This document shows positions 16,600 through 25,675 of a stretch of 64,000 nt of DNA, piece after piece; positions within the stretch are counted from its first letter, which is position 1; each line of letters starts with the position of its first letter. This DNA comes from JBGLNJ01 sp034434835 (GTDB lineage: Bacteria; Chloroflexota; Anaerolineae; Fen-1058). Location: NCBI GenBank assembly GCA_034434835.1, contig DAOTXX010000152.1, positions 1 through 64,000 of the forward strand, given 5' to 3'. Below the pieces are notes generated by a model. The model was not told where the DNA came from. It saw only the letters and a program-made list of their open reading frames with translations, and ran no database searches. Made by a program: the position numbers and the translations under genes.

Positions 16600-17804
16600 C
16601 CACGCGGTTCGTTCCCCGCTTGGCGAGTCTTGACTATCTTGAGAAACTCGCGCACGTCAGGCGCATCGGGGTTTAGCTCAAGCGCGGCGCGGAGCTGCTC
16701 CGTCGCGCGATCGTAGCGCCCCAGCGTGTAATATGCGTTGCCCAGCGCCACCCGGTAATCGTACCGCCTCGGATCAAGCTCAACTGCGCGTTGCAGATGT
16801 AAAATCGCTTTGGCCGTCTGGCCGATGCGGCGATAGTAGCGCCCCTGTGTATAATAATCCATAGACGACCTGGCAAAAGTATCCAACTCCAGTCGCTGAC
16901 GAATGGTTATCCATTCAAAATCGCTGTGAGATTCCAACAGCCAAAAACCGATGAACAACGCAACGATCGCCCGTGCTGCTGCGACGATCAACGAAGACAG
17001 CCCCAACACCAGACCACTACCAGCCAGCGCAAGGTGAAATGCCGCGACAAACAAGGCGACGAGCAGCGTCGCTGGACGGCGCAGGAGCAAGATCGCCGCG
17101 GCCACCAGCGACCAGGCCAGGGCGATCGCATCGGCTGTGATGAAGAAACGCACTGCCCGCAGCAATTCCGGCGTCGGCCAGCCAGATTGGAACGCGGCGC
17201 CTGCAAGCACAGCGTTAATGCTCCCTATCACGACAGTCCCGCCGACCATCATCTGCAGGGCCGCGATCATCAGCAGCCCGTGGATCAAGTCAGCCGTGGC
17301 CTGAACGAGCCACGTCGTTGCGAGTAGCCCTACCCGCGCCGGGTCGGTCACCTTCGGAACATGAATCGTCAAAGGTTGCGCGCAAAGTGGACAACGCGCG
17401 TCAGATTCTTTCACCGGTTGACCGCAGCGAGGGCAGCCGTCAGGTCCTGGCGCAAACTCATCACGCGCGGACGGCTCGGTCACGTGCTGGAAAGATGTGT
17501 AGGGATGCTCAGGCGGGACGCTGGACGATTCCGGTGTGCCCGCTGACGGGCCAGAGGCTTGTCTGTCCAACCATTCCAGGCCCGCCTTGGCTGCCGGGTT
17601 GTCCGGCTCAAGGGTCAGGACGTTTTCCAGCGCGACCCGCTTGTCGTCGAGGCTGCTCACGACACCGGCCAGCCACAGCCAGGCCTGCACGTTGCGCTCG
17701 TCGCGCTCGACCACGCGCAAGAGCAAATTGCGCGCTTCATGGTTCTGACCAGCTCTGGCTCTGGCGATCCCTTCCGCAAGCCATTGGCGAGTTTCGTCGT
17801 CCAT
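16596..17804 (-). CDS. TPR - zinc ribbon - polytopic membrane protein (paralogue 1)
   Basis: About 402 residues. An N-terminal TPR-like pair (LEGxxxA..., NVQAWLWLAGVV, NVLTLEPDNPAAKAGLEWL) is followed by a zinc ribbon CPRCG...CPLC, four or five hydrophobic helices and two C-terminal TPR units (GRYYRRIGQTAKAILHLQRA). The 441-residue protein at 38973-40298 has the same order and similar sequence. Function unknown; protein-interaction scaffold in the membrane is plausible. Start taken at MDDETRQWL by comparison with the paralogue; an ATG 18 bp earlier is possible. Its stop codon lies in the inverted repeat of a MITE. Confidence 0.75.
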   Translation of the reverse strand: MDDETRQWLAEGIARARAGQNHEARNLLLRVVERDERNVQAWLWLAGVVSSLDDKRVALENVLTLEPDNPAAKAGLEWLDRQASGPSAGTPESSSVPPEHPYTSFQHVTEPSARDEFAPGPDGCPRCGQPVKESDARCPLCAQPLTIHVPKVTDPARVGLLATTWLVQATADLIHGLLMIAALQMMVGGTVVIGSINAVLAGAAFQSGWPTPELLRAVRFFITADAIALAWSLVAAAILLLRRPATLLVALFVAAFHLALAGSGLVLGLSSLIVAAARAIVALFIGFWLLESHSDFEWITIRQRLELDTFARSSMDYYTQGRYYRRIGQTAKAILHLQRAVELDPRRYDYRVALGNAYYTLGRYDRATEQLRAALELNPDAPDVREFLKIVKTRQAGNEPRG

Positions 17805-17839
17805 GCTTTCCCCGGCAGACATTGTAATCCAGAACACGT

Positions 17840-17915
17840 AAAACGTGAAACGTCAAACGTCGGGGGATGTCCGGGGGCCGCCTAGTTTTTGACGTTTGAC
17901 TCTTGACGTTTGACG
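17840..17915. repeat. AACGTCAAACGT word hairpin
   Basis: CGTCAAACGTC (17851-17861) pairs with GACGTTTGACG (17905-17915) over 11 bp, with an extra GACGTTTGAC copy at 17891. The right arm overlaps the -35 box of the RNase J promoter. Confidence 0.7.
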
Positions 17916-17938
17916 GAATCCGTCTCCCATGCTATCAT
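17910..17938 (+). promoter_or_regulatory. Promoter of the RNase J transcription unit
   Basis: TTGACG (17910-17915), 17-bp spacer, TATCAT (17933-17938). It points to the RNase J gene 376 bp downstream, leaving a leader of roughly 370 nt that contains an intrinsic terminator. Confidence 0.6.
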
Positions 17939-17946
17939 CTCGCTGC

Positions 17947-18033
17947 ATGGCAGAATCATCCTATGTAGCGCTTTATCCAGAGATCGATCACCGCCAGGCG
18001 CGTGTTTGGCTATGGCGGTTTTTTGTTGGTTGA
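17947..18033 (+). CDS. Possible 28-residue leader peptide upstream of RNase J
   Basis: ATG 17947 opens a 28-codon frame at the start of the predicted transcript, ending in WLWRFFVG at the terminator hairpin itself. No clear ribosome site precedes it, and the FF codons are the terminator's T-run, so coding may be accidental. If translated, ribosome movement would directly disturb the hairpin. Confidence 0.3.
   Translation: MAESSYVALYPEIDHRQARVWLWRFFVG
17991..18024 (+). terminator. Leader terminator (attenuator-like) before RNase J
   Basis: CCGCCA (17991-17996) pairs with TGGCGG (18013-18018), followed by TTTTTTG. It lies about 50-80 nt into the predicted transcript and about 290 bp before the RNase J start, so it could end a short RNA or attenuate the gene. 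Confidence 0.65.
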
Positions 18034-18112
18034 CAGACCAGCTTCAGGAGTATTGAAGACACGGGTATTTCCCACATAGTGTGGTAGACCCCACAATCTG
18101 TCACACCTGCCC

Positions 18113-18262
18113 TGGCGGGCGGTGCCAGGGTTGCGAGCCGCCGAACCCCCTGGTGGGGGCAGGTGCGGCGAAGCCATCTCATTTTCCCTACCCGGAGATT
18201 GCTTCGGAAGCCCGCCACGCTTTGCTCGTGGCTTAAGCTGCGCGCCCTCGCAATGACAGCGC
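18113..18262. repeat. Degenerate copy of the CATTGCGAG hairpin repeat
   Basis: Contains GCGAGCCGCCG, GAGATTGCTTCGG and CTCGCAATGACA in the order seen in the complete copies at 25550, 37066 and 57258, interrupted by other palindromes. It fills most of the RNase J leader after the terminator. Confidence 0.6.
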
Positions 18263-18313
18263 GACTCACGTCAAGTGGGAAATGCTCGAAAACACGCTCT
18301 CAACGAGGCACAC

Positions 18314-19963
18314 ATGGCAGAACGCTTACGCATCATCCCGCTCGGCGGCAATGGCGAAGTCGGCAAGAACATGCTGGCAGTCGAGTATGGCCCAGACATT
18401 CTCATCATTGACGCCGGCATCATGTTCCCTGAAAACGACATGCTGGGGATTGACTTTATCATCCCCGACTGGCAGTATCTCCGCGACGCGCAGCGGGCGG
18501 CGCACGTGCGCGGGATCATCATCACGCACGGCCACGAGGACCACACCGGCGCGCTGCCCTATCTGTTGCGCGAGATCAACGCGCCGGTCTATACGACCCG
18601 TCTGACGCGCGGCCTGATCGAACTCAAGCTCAAAACCCACAAACTGCTCGATCAGACCACGCTCCACACGATCAAAGCGGGCGACACGGTTCAGATCGGC
18701 CCGTTCCAGTTGGAATTCTTTCGCGTCTGCCACAGTATCCCCGATGCCGTCGGCCTGGGCATCACCACACCAGCCGGGCTGATCGTCCACACGGGCGATT
18801 TCAAGTTCGACCACACCCCGGTAGACGGGAAGCCAACCGACTTTGCCAAGCTGGCCGAGTTGGGCGGTCGAGGCGTACTGGCGCTGCTGTCCGATAGCAC
18901 CAACGCCGAGCAGCCCGGCACGACGCCTTCAGAGCGCGTCGTCGAAGCTGCGTTCGATCAGGTTTTCCGCGACGCCAAGGGGCGCATCATCGTCGCGACG
19001 TTTGCTTCGCTCATCAGCCGCATCCAGCAGGTGGCCCACGTCGCCCAACGCTATCATCGCAAGCTGGTCATCACCGGTCACAGCATGAGCGAAAATGTTC
19101 GCATCGCGCAAAAGCTCGGCTACATTGACCTGCCTAATGATCTGCTGGTCAAGGTCGAGGAGGCCGGGCGATTGATGCCGAACGAGACGGTGCTGATGGT
19201 GACGGGCGCGCAGGGGGAGCCGAGCTCGGTGCTGGCGCGCATGTCTACCGGGCAGCACCGCCAGGTCGGCGTGCAGAAAGGCGATACCGTCATCGTCTCG
19301 GCGCACGCCATCCCCGGTAACGAAGAGATGGTCCACCGCACGATCAACCGGCTGCTCAAGCGCGGCGCCGAGGTGCTTTACGATCCCATCGCGCCGGTGC
19401 ACGTCTCCGGCCATGCCAGCCAGGAAGAGCACAAGCTGATGCTCAATCTGGTGCGCCCACAGTATTTCATCCCGATCCACGGCGAGCTGCGCCAGCTCAA
19501 GGCGCACGCCAGACTGGCCCAGCAGTTGGGCATTCCGCCGCAAAACACCTTTGTCGTCGAAAACGGCTATGTGATCGAGTTCGACGAAGGCGAGGGGCGT
19601 ATCAGCGAGCGTGTGCCGGGCGGCTATGTCTATGTGGACGGCTCGACGGTGGGCGACATTTCACCGGATGTCTTGCGCGAGCGCGAAGTCCTCAGCCGCG
19701 ATGGCTTTGTCGTTGCTATCGTCCAGCGGGATAGCGAGACGGGCCAGGTGCAGGGGCGCCCCGAGATCATCACGCGCGGATTCGTCGTCGAGCACGAGGC
19801 CGAAGATCTGATCATCGGCGCGGAAGAAGCCGTGCTGGCGACGGTGCTCAGCAATGGGGTCAACGCGCAGGACCTGCGCGACAAAGTCAAAAGCGTGCTG
19901 ACGGATTATCTCTATCGCGAGACCAAGCGCAGGCCGATGGTGATCCCGGTCGTTTTGGAGTGA
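18314..19963 (+). CDS. rnj: Ribonuclease J
   Basis: A 549-residue metallo-beta-lactamase-fold ribonuclease with 5'-to-3' exo- and endonuclease activity, used for mRNA decay and RNA maturation. The N-terminus RIIPLGGNGEVGKNM, the metal motif HGHEDHTG (about 73-80), GDFKFDHTP and SDSTNAEQPG are diagnostic. HVSGHASQEE and FIPIHGE mark the C-terminal beta-CASP part. ATG 18314 is preferred because the upstream 13 codons are not conserved in the family. Preceded by a long structured leader with a terminator. Confidence 0.96.
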   Translation: MAERLRIIPLGGNGEVGKNMLAVEYGPDILIIDAGIMFPENDMLGIDFIIPDWQYLRDAQRAAHVRGIIITHGHEDHTGALPYLLREINAPVYTTRLTRGLIELKLKTHKLLDQTTLHTIKAGDTVQIGPFQLEFFRVCHSIPDAVGLGITTPAGLIVHTGDFKFDHTPVDGKPTDFAKLAELGGRGVLALLSDSTNAEQPGTTPSERVVEAAFDQVFRDAKGRIIVATFASLISRIQQVAHVAQRYHRKLVITGHSMSENVRIAQKLGYIDLPNDLLVKVEEAGRLMPNETVLMVTGAQGEPSSVLARMSTGQHRQVGVQKGDTVIVSAHAIPGNEEMVHRTINRLLKRGAEVLYDPIAPVHVSGHASQEEHKLMLNLVRPQYFIPIHGELRQLKAHARLAQQLGIPPQNTFVVENGYVIEFDEGEGRISERVPGGYVYVDGSTVGDISPDVLREREVLSRDGFVVAIVQRDSETGQVQGRPEIITRGFVVEHEAEDLIIGAEEAVLATVLSNGVNAQDLRDKVKSVLTDYLYRETKRRPMVIPVVLE

Positions 19964-19985
19964 TTGGGCCTCCGAGCACGGTCCA

Positions 19986-20528
19986 TCACGCGGCCGGGAC
20001 GTATCCCAGCTCTTCCAGCCTGGCCAGCACCTTGGCCGCACTTTGCTGCGGCGTCTCACGTCCGTCGGTATGGCAGACGACCTCGGGGTTTGGCGGCGGC
20101 TCGTAGGGGTCCGAGACGCCCGTGAAATTTTTGATCTCGCCGTTGAGCGCCTTTTGGTATAGCCCCTTGACGTCGCGCTCGGCCAGCTTTTCAATCGAAC
20201 ATTCGACGTATACTTCCACAAACCGCCCGATCTTGTTCCGAATCTCGTCGCGGATTTCGCGATAAGGCGAGATCGCCGCGCCGATAGCGACCACACCGTT
20301 GCGGCTGAGCACTTCGCACACCCAGCCGATGCGGCGGATGTTGGTGTCGCGATCCTCTTTCGAAAAACCCAAGCCCTTGCTCAGGTGCGTCCGCACCACA
20401 TCGCCGTCGAGCACTTCGACGCGCAGACCTCGTCGGCGCAATTCGTCAGCCACCAGTTGGCTGATGGTGGATTTCCCCGCGCCCGAAAGTCCGGTAAACC
20501 AAATCGTGAATCCGGTTTGGCAGCACAT
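19986..20528 (-). CDS. cysC: Adenylylsulfate kinase
   Basis: A 180-residue APS kinase making PAPS from APS and ATP. The P-loop GLSGAGKST, LDGDVVRTHLSKGLGFSKEDRDTNIRRIG and the C-terminal YEPPPNPEV are diagnostic. Start at ATG 20528 (MCCQTGFTIW) is typical; longer frames run into repeat sequence. It lies 91 bp downstream of the ATP sulfurylase fusion gene, so APS is made and phosphorylated by neighbouring products. No reductase genes are seen, favouring sulfation rather than assimilation. Confidence 0.95.
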   Translation of the reverse strand: MCCQTGFTIWFTGLSGAGKSTISQLVADELRRRGLRVEVLDGDVVRTHLSKGLGFSKEDRDTNIRRIGWVCEVLSRNGVVAIGAAISPYREIRDEIRNKIGRFVEVYVECSIEKLAERDVKGLYQKALNGEIKNFTGVSDPYEPPPNPEVVCHTDGRETPQQSAAKVLARLEELGYVPAA

Positions 20529-20560
20529 GGTTTGTTTGTGTTCTCTCCGAGTGTTTGAAT

Positions 20561-20614
20561 GACACGTAAAACGTGATACGTGAAGCGTCAAGGTTCACTT
20601 GTCACGTTTCACGG
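20561..20614. repeat. ACGTGAAACGTG-type word hairpin
   Basis: ACGTAAAACGTGATACGTGAA faces TTCACTTGTCACGTTTCACG between sat-fusion and cysC. It may be an intercistronic hairpin; there is no clear T-run. Confidence 0.6.
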
Positions 20615-20619
20615 AAGAA

Positions 20620-23247
20620 TCAGCTTACCCTGATGACATTCCCGTTCATGTCACGCGGCACGGGCAGACCCATCACATCCAACACCGTCGGCGCCATGTC
20701 CATGATGTGCGCCGCGAGCCGCTTGCCGCCGGCTGCATGAGCCGGGTCGTACAGGATGTACATGCCCTGCTGCGCGTGATTGGCGTCGTCCGGGCCGGTG
20801 TCGTTTTCGAACGTGTACACATCGCCCAGGCCCAGGCTGCCCACCGCGCGCCAATCGAGATTACCAAAGTACACCACCAGATCGGGCGGGATGCCTTTGA
20901 CCTCCCGGTAAATCTCTTCTGGCTTGAACGCCACCGTGCCGATGCTCCGCCCGTTCGGCGCGGGGATGGATTCGAGCGCGCGGGCCAGTTCATCGCGCAC
21001 CCGCCCGTAATCGGCCTGTGGGATGATGCCTTGCGGCTCGCGGCCCTGCACGTTGAGGAACACGCGGCCATAATAGCCGCCGCTGCCCCACGCGCGCGTC
21101 CGGCTCCAATCCACTTCGACCTTCTCGAACGGCGTAAGCGTCTTGGGCGACTCGCTCTTGAGCACGAGCCAGCCGTTGCGGATGAGCCACTCGTTGACCG
21201 CGATGCCGCCGTGCATGGTCTTGGCCCCATGATCAGAAACGACCAGCACCACTGTCTCCTGGGGGACCAGCGACAGTACCTCGCCGATGTAGCGATCGAG
21301 CTGCTTGTAATAATCGCGGATCGAATCTTGCCACTTGTTGCCTGGCTCATATTTGGGGTGGGCCGGGTCGGTATACTTCCACATGCCGTGATGGATGCGG
21401 TCCACGCCCATCTCGACGAACATGAAAAAGTCCCACGGCTTTTCCTGCAGCAGCTTTTTGACGACGACGAAATGCTGGTCGGTCATGTCGTAAATCTGCT
21501 TGAGCAGGAAATCCTTGTCCTCGGTGCGGAATTGCGGCACGTCCACTTGATACTCGCCTACCCACGCGGCGATCTGATCCTTCAGCTCAGGCGGGTAGGT
21601 GTACTGTGTCTTGGTTGTGTTGGGCGTGAGAAAGCAGCCGACCATCGCACCATTGACGGGCCTGGGCGGATACGTGCCCGGCACGCCGACGACGACCACC
21701 TGTTTGCCTGCGCGCGAGAGAATGTCCCACACGCGATCGGCCTTGACCGCCGAGCCGGTAGCGATTGTCATCTTGTCGTACGAATAATCGGCGCGGTTGC
21801 GAAAGCCATAGATGCCCAACTGGCCCGGGTCGCGGCTCGACATCATCACGCTCCACGCCGGGACGGTGATCGCCGGGATGCAGGATTCGAGATCCCCATA
21901 CACGCCGCCGGACATCAAGCGGTTGAGGTTCGGCAGTTCCCCACGCCAGCGATCAAACACGAGCGACGGCTCCGCGCAGTCCAATCCAATGACCAATACC
22001 TTGCGTCCGCCCCACACAGGCTTGGCCGCCCTGTCCGCTTGCGCGTGTCTACTCTCCACTGGTCTACTCGTTTCCTCTGTCCGCCTGGCCCTCATTCCTT
22101 CGACCAACACGCGATACACTTCCGGTCGAGTGAATTCGGGCGGGATGGATTCGCCAGTCTCTAGTCGGCGGCGCACTTCGGTGCCGGAGAAAATCACGTG
22201 GTCTTGCTCGCCGTGCGGGCAGGTCTTGGCCGAGACGATGCCGCCGCACTTTTTGCAGTAGAACGTGTTCTCGAACAGCAGTGGTGTGATGCCGATCTCG
22301 TCCGGCTCGAACTCGTCAAAGATTTTTTGCGCGTCGTACGTGCCGTAATACTTGCCGACGCCGGCATGATCGCGTCCGACGATAAAATGTGTACAGCCAT
22401 AGTTCTTACGGCACAGCGCGTGAAAGATCGCTTCGCGCGGCCCGGCGTAACGCATCGCCGCCGGAAACACGCCAAGCAGCACGCGGTCGGGCGGGTAATA
22501 GTCGCGCAGAATCGCCTGATACGAAGCCATGCGCACATCGGCGGGGATGTCGCTGGGCTGCGTCTCGCCCACGAGCGGATGAAGCAACAGGCCATCCACG
22601 ATCTCGAGCGCAGTCTTTTGGATGTACTCGTGCGAGCGATGGATCGGGTTGCGCGTCTGGAAGGCGACGATGGTCTTCCACCCACGCCGGTCAAACATGC
22701 GGCGCGTCTCGAGCGGCGTGTGGCGAAACTCGATAAACTCGCGATGGGCGGGCATGTCCACCAACCACACCGGGCCGCCGAGCAATACGTCGCCCTGTCG
22801 GTAAAGCCGCGCCACGCCGGGATGTTTGTCATCTTCCGTGCGATAGACCTCGCGGGCTTCGCGCCGCTTGTCGTAGGTGAACTTGTCCTGCACCGTCATC
22901 AGGGCCAGGACGTGACCCTCGCCCTCGACCAGCGCGACCTCCTGACCCTCGCGGAGGCGGGCCGCCAACTCGGTCGAAACCGGCAGCGTGACCGGAATGC
23001 TCCATACCGTCCCGCTGGCCAGTCGCATCTCGGAGACGACGCCCTCGTAATCGGCGCGGGTCATAAAGCCGGTCAGCGGCGACATGGCGCCGACGGCGAT
23101 CATTTCCAGATCGGCCAGCGACATGGGGCCAAGCGTAATTTGCGGGAGGTGCTGCGCTTTCCTCCTAGCCTCCTCCCGCTGTTCCTCTGGCAATCGCCGG
23201 TCAACCAGCTCCCCCCCATGGGGCGCGATACTTCCAAGTTGTTCCAC
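20620..23247 (-). CDS. sat: ATP sulfurylase fused to an alkaline-phosphatase-superfamily domain
   Basis: A protein of about 875 residues. Residues 1-385 are a complete sulfate adenylyltransferase: QTRNPIHRSHEY (about 197-208), VFPAAMRYAGPREA, GRDHAGVGKYYGTY, and a Cys pair YCKKCGG. After a charged linker (385-413) comes a type I phosphodiesterase/AlkP domain: KVLVIGLDC, LPNLNRL, PAITVPAWS with the nucleophile Thr (about 461), VVSDHGAKTMHGG and NHAQQGMYI. GTG 23247 follows GGGAG by 6 bp; a TTG at 23265 is also open. A TTGACG-17-TACAAT promoter lies upstream. The fusion is in one unbroken frame. Confidence 0.9.
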   Translation of the reverse strand: MEQLGSIAPHGGELVDRRLPEEQREEARRKAQHLPQITLGPMSLADLEMIAVGAMSPLTGFMTRADYEGVVSEMRLASGTVWSIPVTLPVSTELAARLREGQEVALVEGEGHVLALMTVQDKFTYDKRREAREVYRTEDDKHPGVARLYRQGDVLLGGPVWLVDMPAHREFIEFRHTPLETRRMFDRRGWKTIVAFQTRNPIHRSHEYIQKTALEIVDGLLLHPLVGETQPSDIPADVRMASYQAILRDYYPPDRVLLGVFPAAMRYAGPREAIFHALCRKNYGCTHFIVGRDHAGVGKYYGTYDAQKIFDEFEPDEIGITPLLFENTFYCKKCGGIVSAKTCPHGEQDHVIFSGTEVRRRLETGESIPPEFTRPEVYRVLVEGMRARRTEETSRPVESRHAQADRAAKPVWGGRKVLVIGLDCAEPSLVFDRWRGELPNLNRLMSGGVYGDLESCIPAITVPAWSVMMSSRDPGQLGIYGFRNRADYSYDKMTIATGSAVKADRVWDILSRAGKQVVVVGVPGTYPPRPVNGAMVGCFLTPNTTKTQYTYPPELKDQIAAWVGEYQVDVPQFRTEDKDFLLKQIYDMTDQHFVVVKKLLQEKPWDFFMFVEMGVDRIHHGMWKYTDPAHPKYEPGNKWQDSIRDYYKQLDRYIGEVLSLVPQETVVLVVSDHGAKTMHGGIAVNEWLIRNGWLVLKSESPKTLTPFEKVEVDWSRTRAWGSGGYYGRVFLNVQGREPQGIIPQADYGRVRDELARALESIPAPNGRSIGTVAFKPEEIYREVKGIPPDLVVYFGNLDWRAVGSLGLGDVYTFENDTGPDDANHAQQGMYILYDPAHAAGGKRLAAHIMDMAPTVLDVMGLPVPRDMNGNVIRVS

Positions 23248-23279
23248 TGGATACTCCCAGATCAAGAATGATGATGCGG

Positions 23280-23308
23280 ATTGTAACAGAATGAAAAAAA
23301 CTCGTCAA
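23280..23308 (-). promoter_or_regulatory. Promoter of the sat-fusion/cysC unit
   Basis: Reading minus: TTGACG (23308-23303), 17-bp spacer, TACAAT (23285-23280). Confidence 0.65.
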
Positions 23309-23399
23309 GCAATCCTGTCTCCGAGTGGCGAAATCAACCCAACCTGCGAGAGGCCAAGAGCCTATCCAAATAACAGGCAGAGCGGGCTCCCATGCCCGG

Positions 23400-23611
23400 C
23401 TTCTCCCCCTGCGAAGCGGGGCTGATCTTTACCCACAATTCACCAGTAGCCCGAAATCGTGCTGGGCAAGCGATTGAAATCGCCCTGAGCGCGGGGCTAA
23501 AGCCGCCGCGCTCAAAGCCCCAAGCCCTTTGGGCTGAACCACCCGCCCCCGCAGGGGGCTTGGCCCTTTCAGCCCGGTGCTTCAGCACCGGGGGAGAAGG
23601 GCGGGAGGCCC
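23400..23611. repeat. Cluster of GC-rich palindromes
   Basis: Part of the gene-poor stretch 23309-24087. Hairpins such as CCCGGTGCTTCAGCACCGGG (23573-23592) and GCGCGGGGCTAAAGCCGCCGCGC are packed here. No protein-like frame is seen. Confidence 0.6.
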
Positions 23612-23845
23612 TCGAGATGTGGGTAATGATTAGGCGTACTTGTTTACCGCCTTTGGCAGTCATTGCCCAACCTGCCCCTGGCCGGATGATGAATCATCCG
23701 GCTGATACGAGAAACCGGCTGAAGCCGGTTGGCGATGGCCCCAGTCTGCTTCAGCAGACTTGACGTGACAGCCGCGAAATTCATTTCGCGGCTACAGACG
23801 GTAAACAAGTACGATTAGGCGAAGCGGGGGGAGTTGGAGGGGGGA
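23612..23845. repeat. Second copy of the lgt-tail repeat, split by an insertion
   Basis: The left half, CGAGATGTGGGTAATGATTAGGCG, is at 23612-23635 plus one base. The right half, GATTAGGCGAAGCGGGGGGA and onward, is at 23813-23845. The uninterrupted version is at 82-128. Confidence 0.85.
23636..23812. mobile_element. 177-bp MITE with GTACTTGTTTACCG ends and 8-bp target duplication
   Basis: GTACTTGTTTACCG (23636-23649) and CGGTAAACAAGTAC (23799-23812) are perfect 14-bp inverted repeats, flanked by GATTAGGC on both sides (23628-23635 and 23813-23820). Inside are four short hairpins in a row: CCGGATGAT/ATCATCCGG, ACCGGCT/AGCCGGT, AGTCTGC/GCAGACT and AGCCGCGAAAT/ATTTCGCGGCT. No coding sequence. 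The empty site is present at 82-128. Confidence 0.88.
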
Positions 23846-23886
23846 GCGGCGTGGGAGCCGCCCTCCGCTGGGTTGCGCACCGGAAA

Positions 23887-23964
23887 CTAGGCTAGCACAA
23901 CATCGTCCAGCGAGTCGAAATAGGCTTGCAAGGCTGTTTTGTGCTTATCCAGGTTGAATGTCAT
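23887..23964 (-). CDS. Possible 25-residue peptide gene
   Basis: ATG 23964 with GAGGTG 5 bp upstream and a TATAAT at 23987-23982 opens a 25-codon frame (MTFNLDKHKTALQAYFDSLD, then five residues). It may be a real micropeptide or the start of a gene whose remainder was lost. No family recognised. Confidence 0.25.
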   Translation of the reverse strand: MTFNLDKHKTALQAYFDSLDDVVLA

Positions 23965-23981
23965 CGCGCACCTCGTTAGAC

Positions 23982-24021
23982 ATTATAATACCAGCGCGGC
24001 TCGTCAACCAAACGAGCCGCG
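23982..24021. repeat. GCGCGGCTCG hairpin repeat with adjoining TATAAT (copy 1)
   Basis: ATTATAATACCAGCGCGGCT followed by CGTCAACCAAACGAGCCGCGC. The hairpin arms are GCGCGGCTCG and CGAGCCGCGC. Copy 2 is at 27255-27297. Read on the minus strand, each places TTGACG 14 bp before TATAAT. Confidence 0.65.
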
Positions 24022-24087
24022 CATGGATTTGCCGTGACGACTTGAGTCGTCACACTCCCGAACGGCTGAAGCCGTTGCTACGGACAC

Positions 24088-25494
<1,407 letters not shown>

Positions 25495-25526
25495 GTATCC
25501 TCCGAGAAATCTACAGATCGCACTTG

Positions 25527-25665
25527 GCGTTTGATGTGAAATGTTTTTCACCTTGTCATTGCGAGCCGCCGCAAGCGACGAAGCCATCCCCTTGCCGCAA
25601 AAGGAGATTGCTTCGCGCCCTCGCCTTCGGCGGGGTGCTCGCAATGACAATTCCACATCAAACGC
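25527..25665. mobile_element. Palindromic element: CATTGCGAG core inside GCGTTTGATGTGRAAT ends
   Basis: Outer inverted repeats GCGTTTGATGTGAAAT (25527-25542) and ATTCCACATCAAACGC (25650-25665) match at 15 of 16. The core runs from TTGTCATTGCGAG to CTCGCAATGACAA, with GAAGC and GAGATTGCTTCGCG inside. No clear target duplication. It sits between the FGGY kinase stop and the PLP gene promoter region. Confidence 0.7.
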
Positions 25666-25675
25666 ACTTTGTGAT

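Noticed and set aside
20599..22164. 521-codon plus-strand frame opposite the sat-AlkP gene
   Set aside because: Antisense to conserved AlkP motifs; no start signal and no protein-like features.
19986..23247. Assimilatory sulfate reduction operon
   Set aside because: Only APS and PAPS synthesis are present; no APS/PAPS reductase or sulfite reductase genes are in the window.
23637..23812. Row of four short palindromes considered as a CRISPR array
   Set aside because: The palindromes differ in sequence, have no unique spacers of constant size, and lie inside an element with terminal repeats and target duplication.
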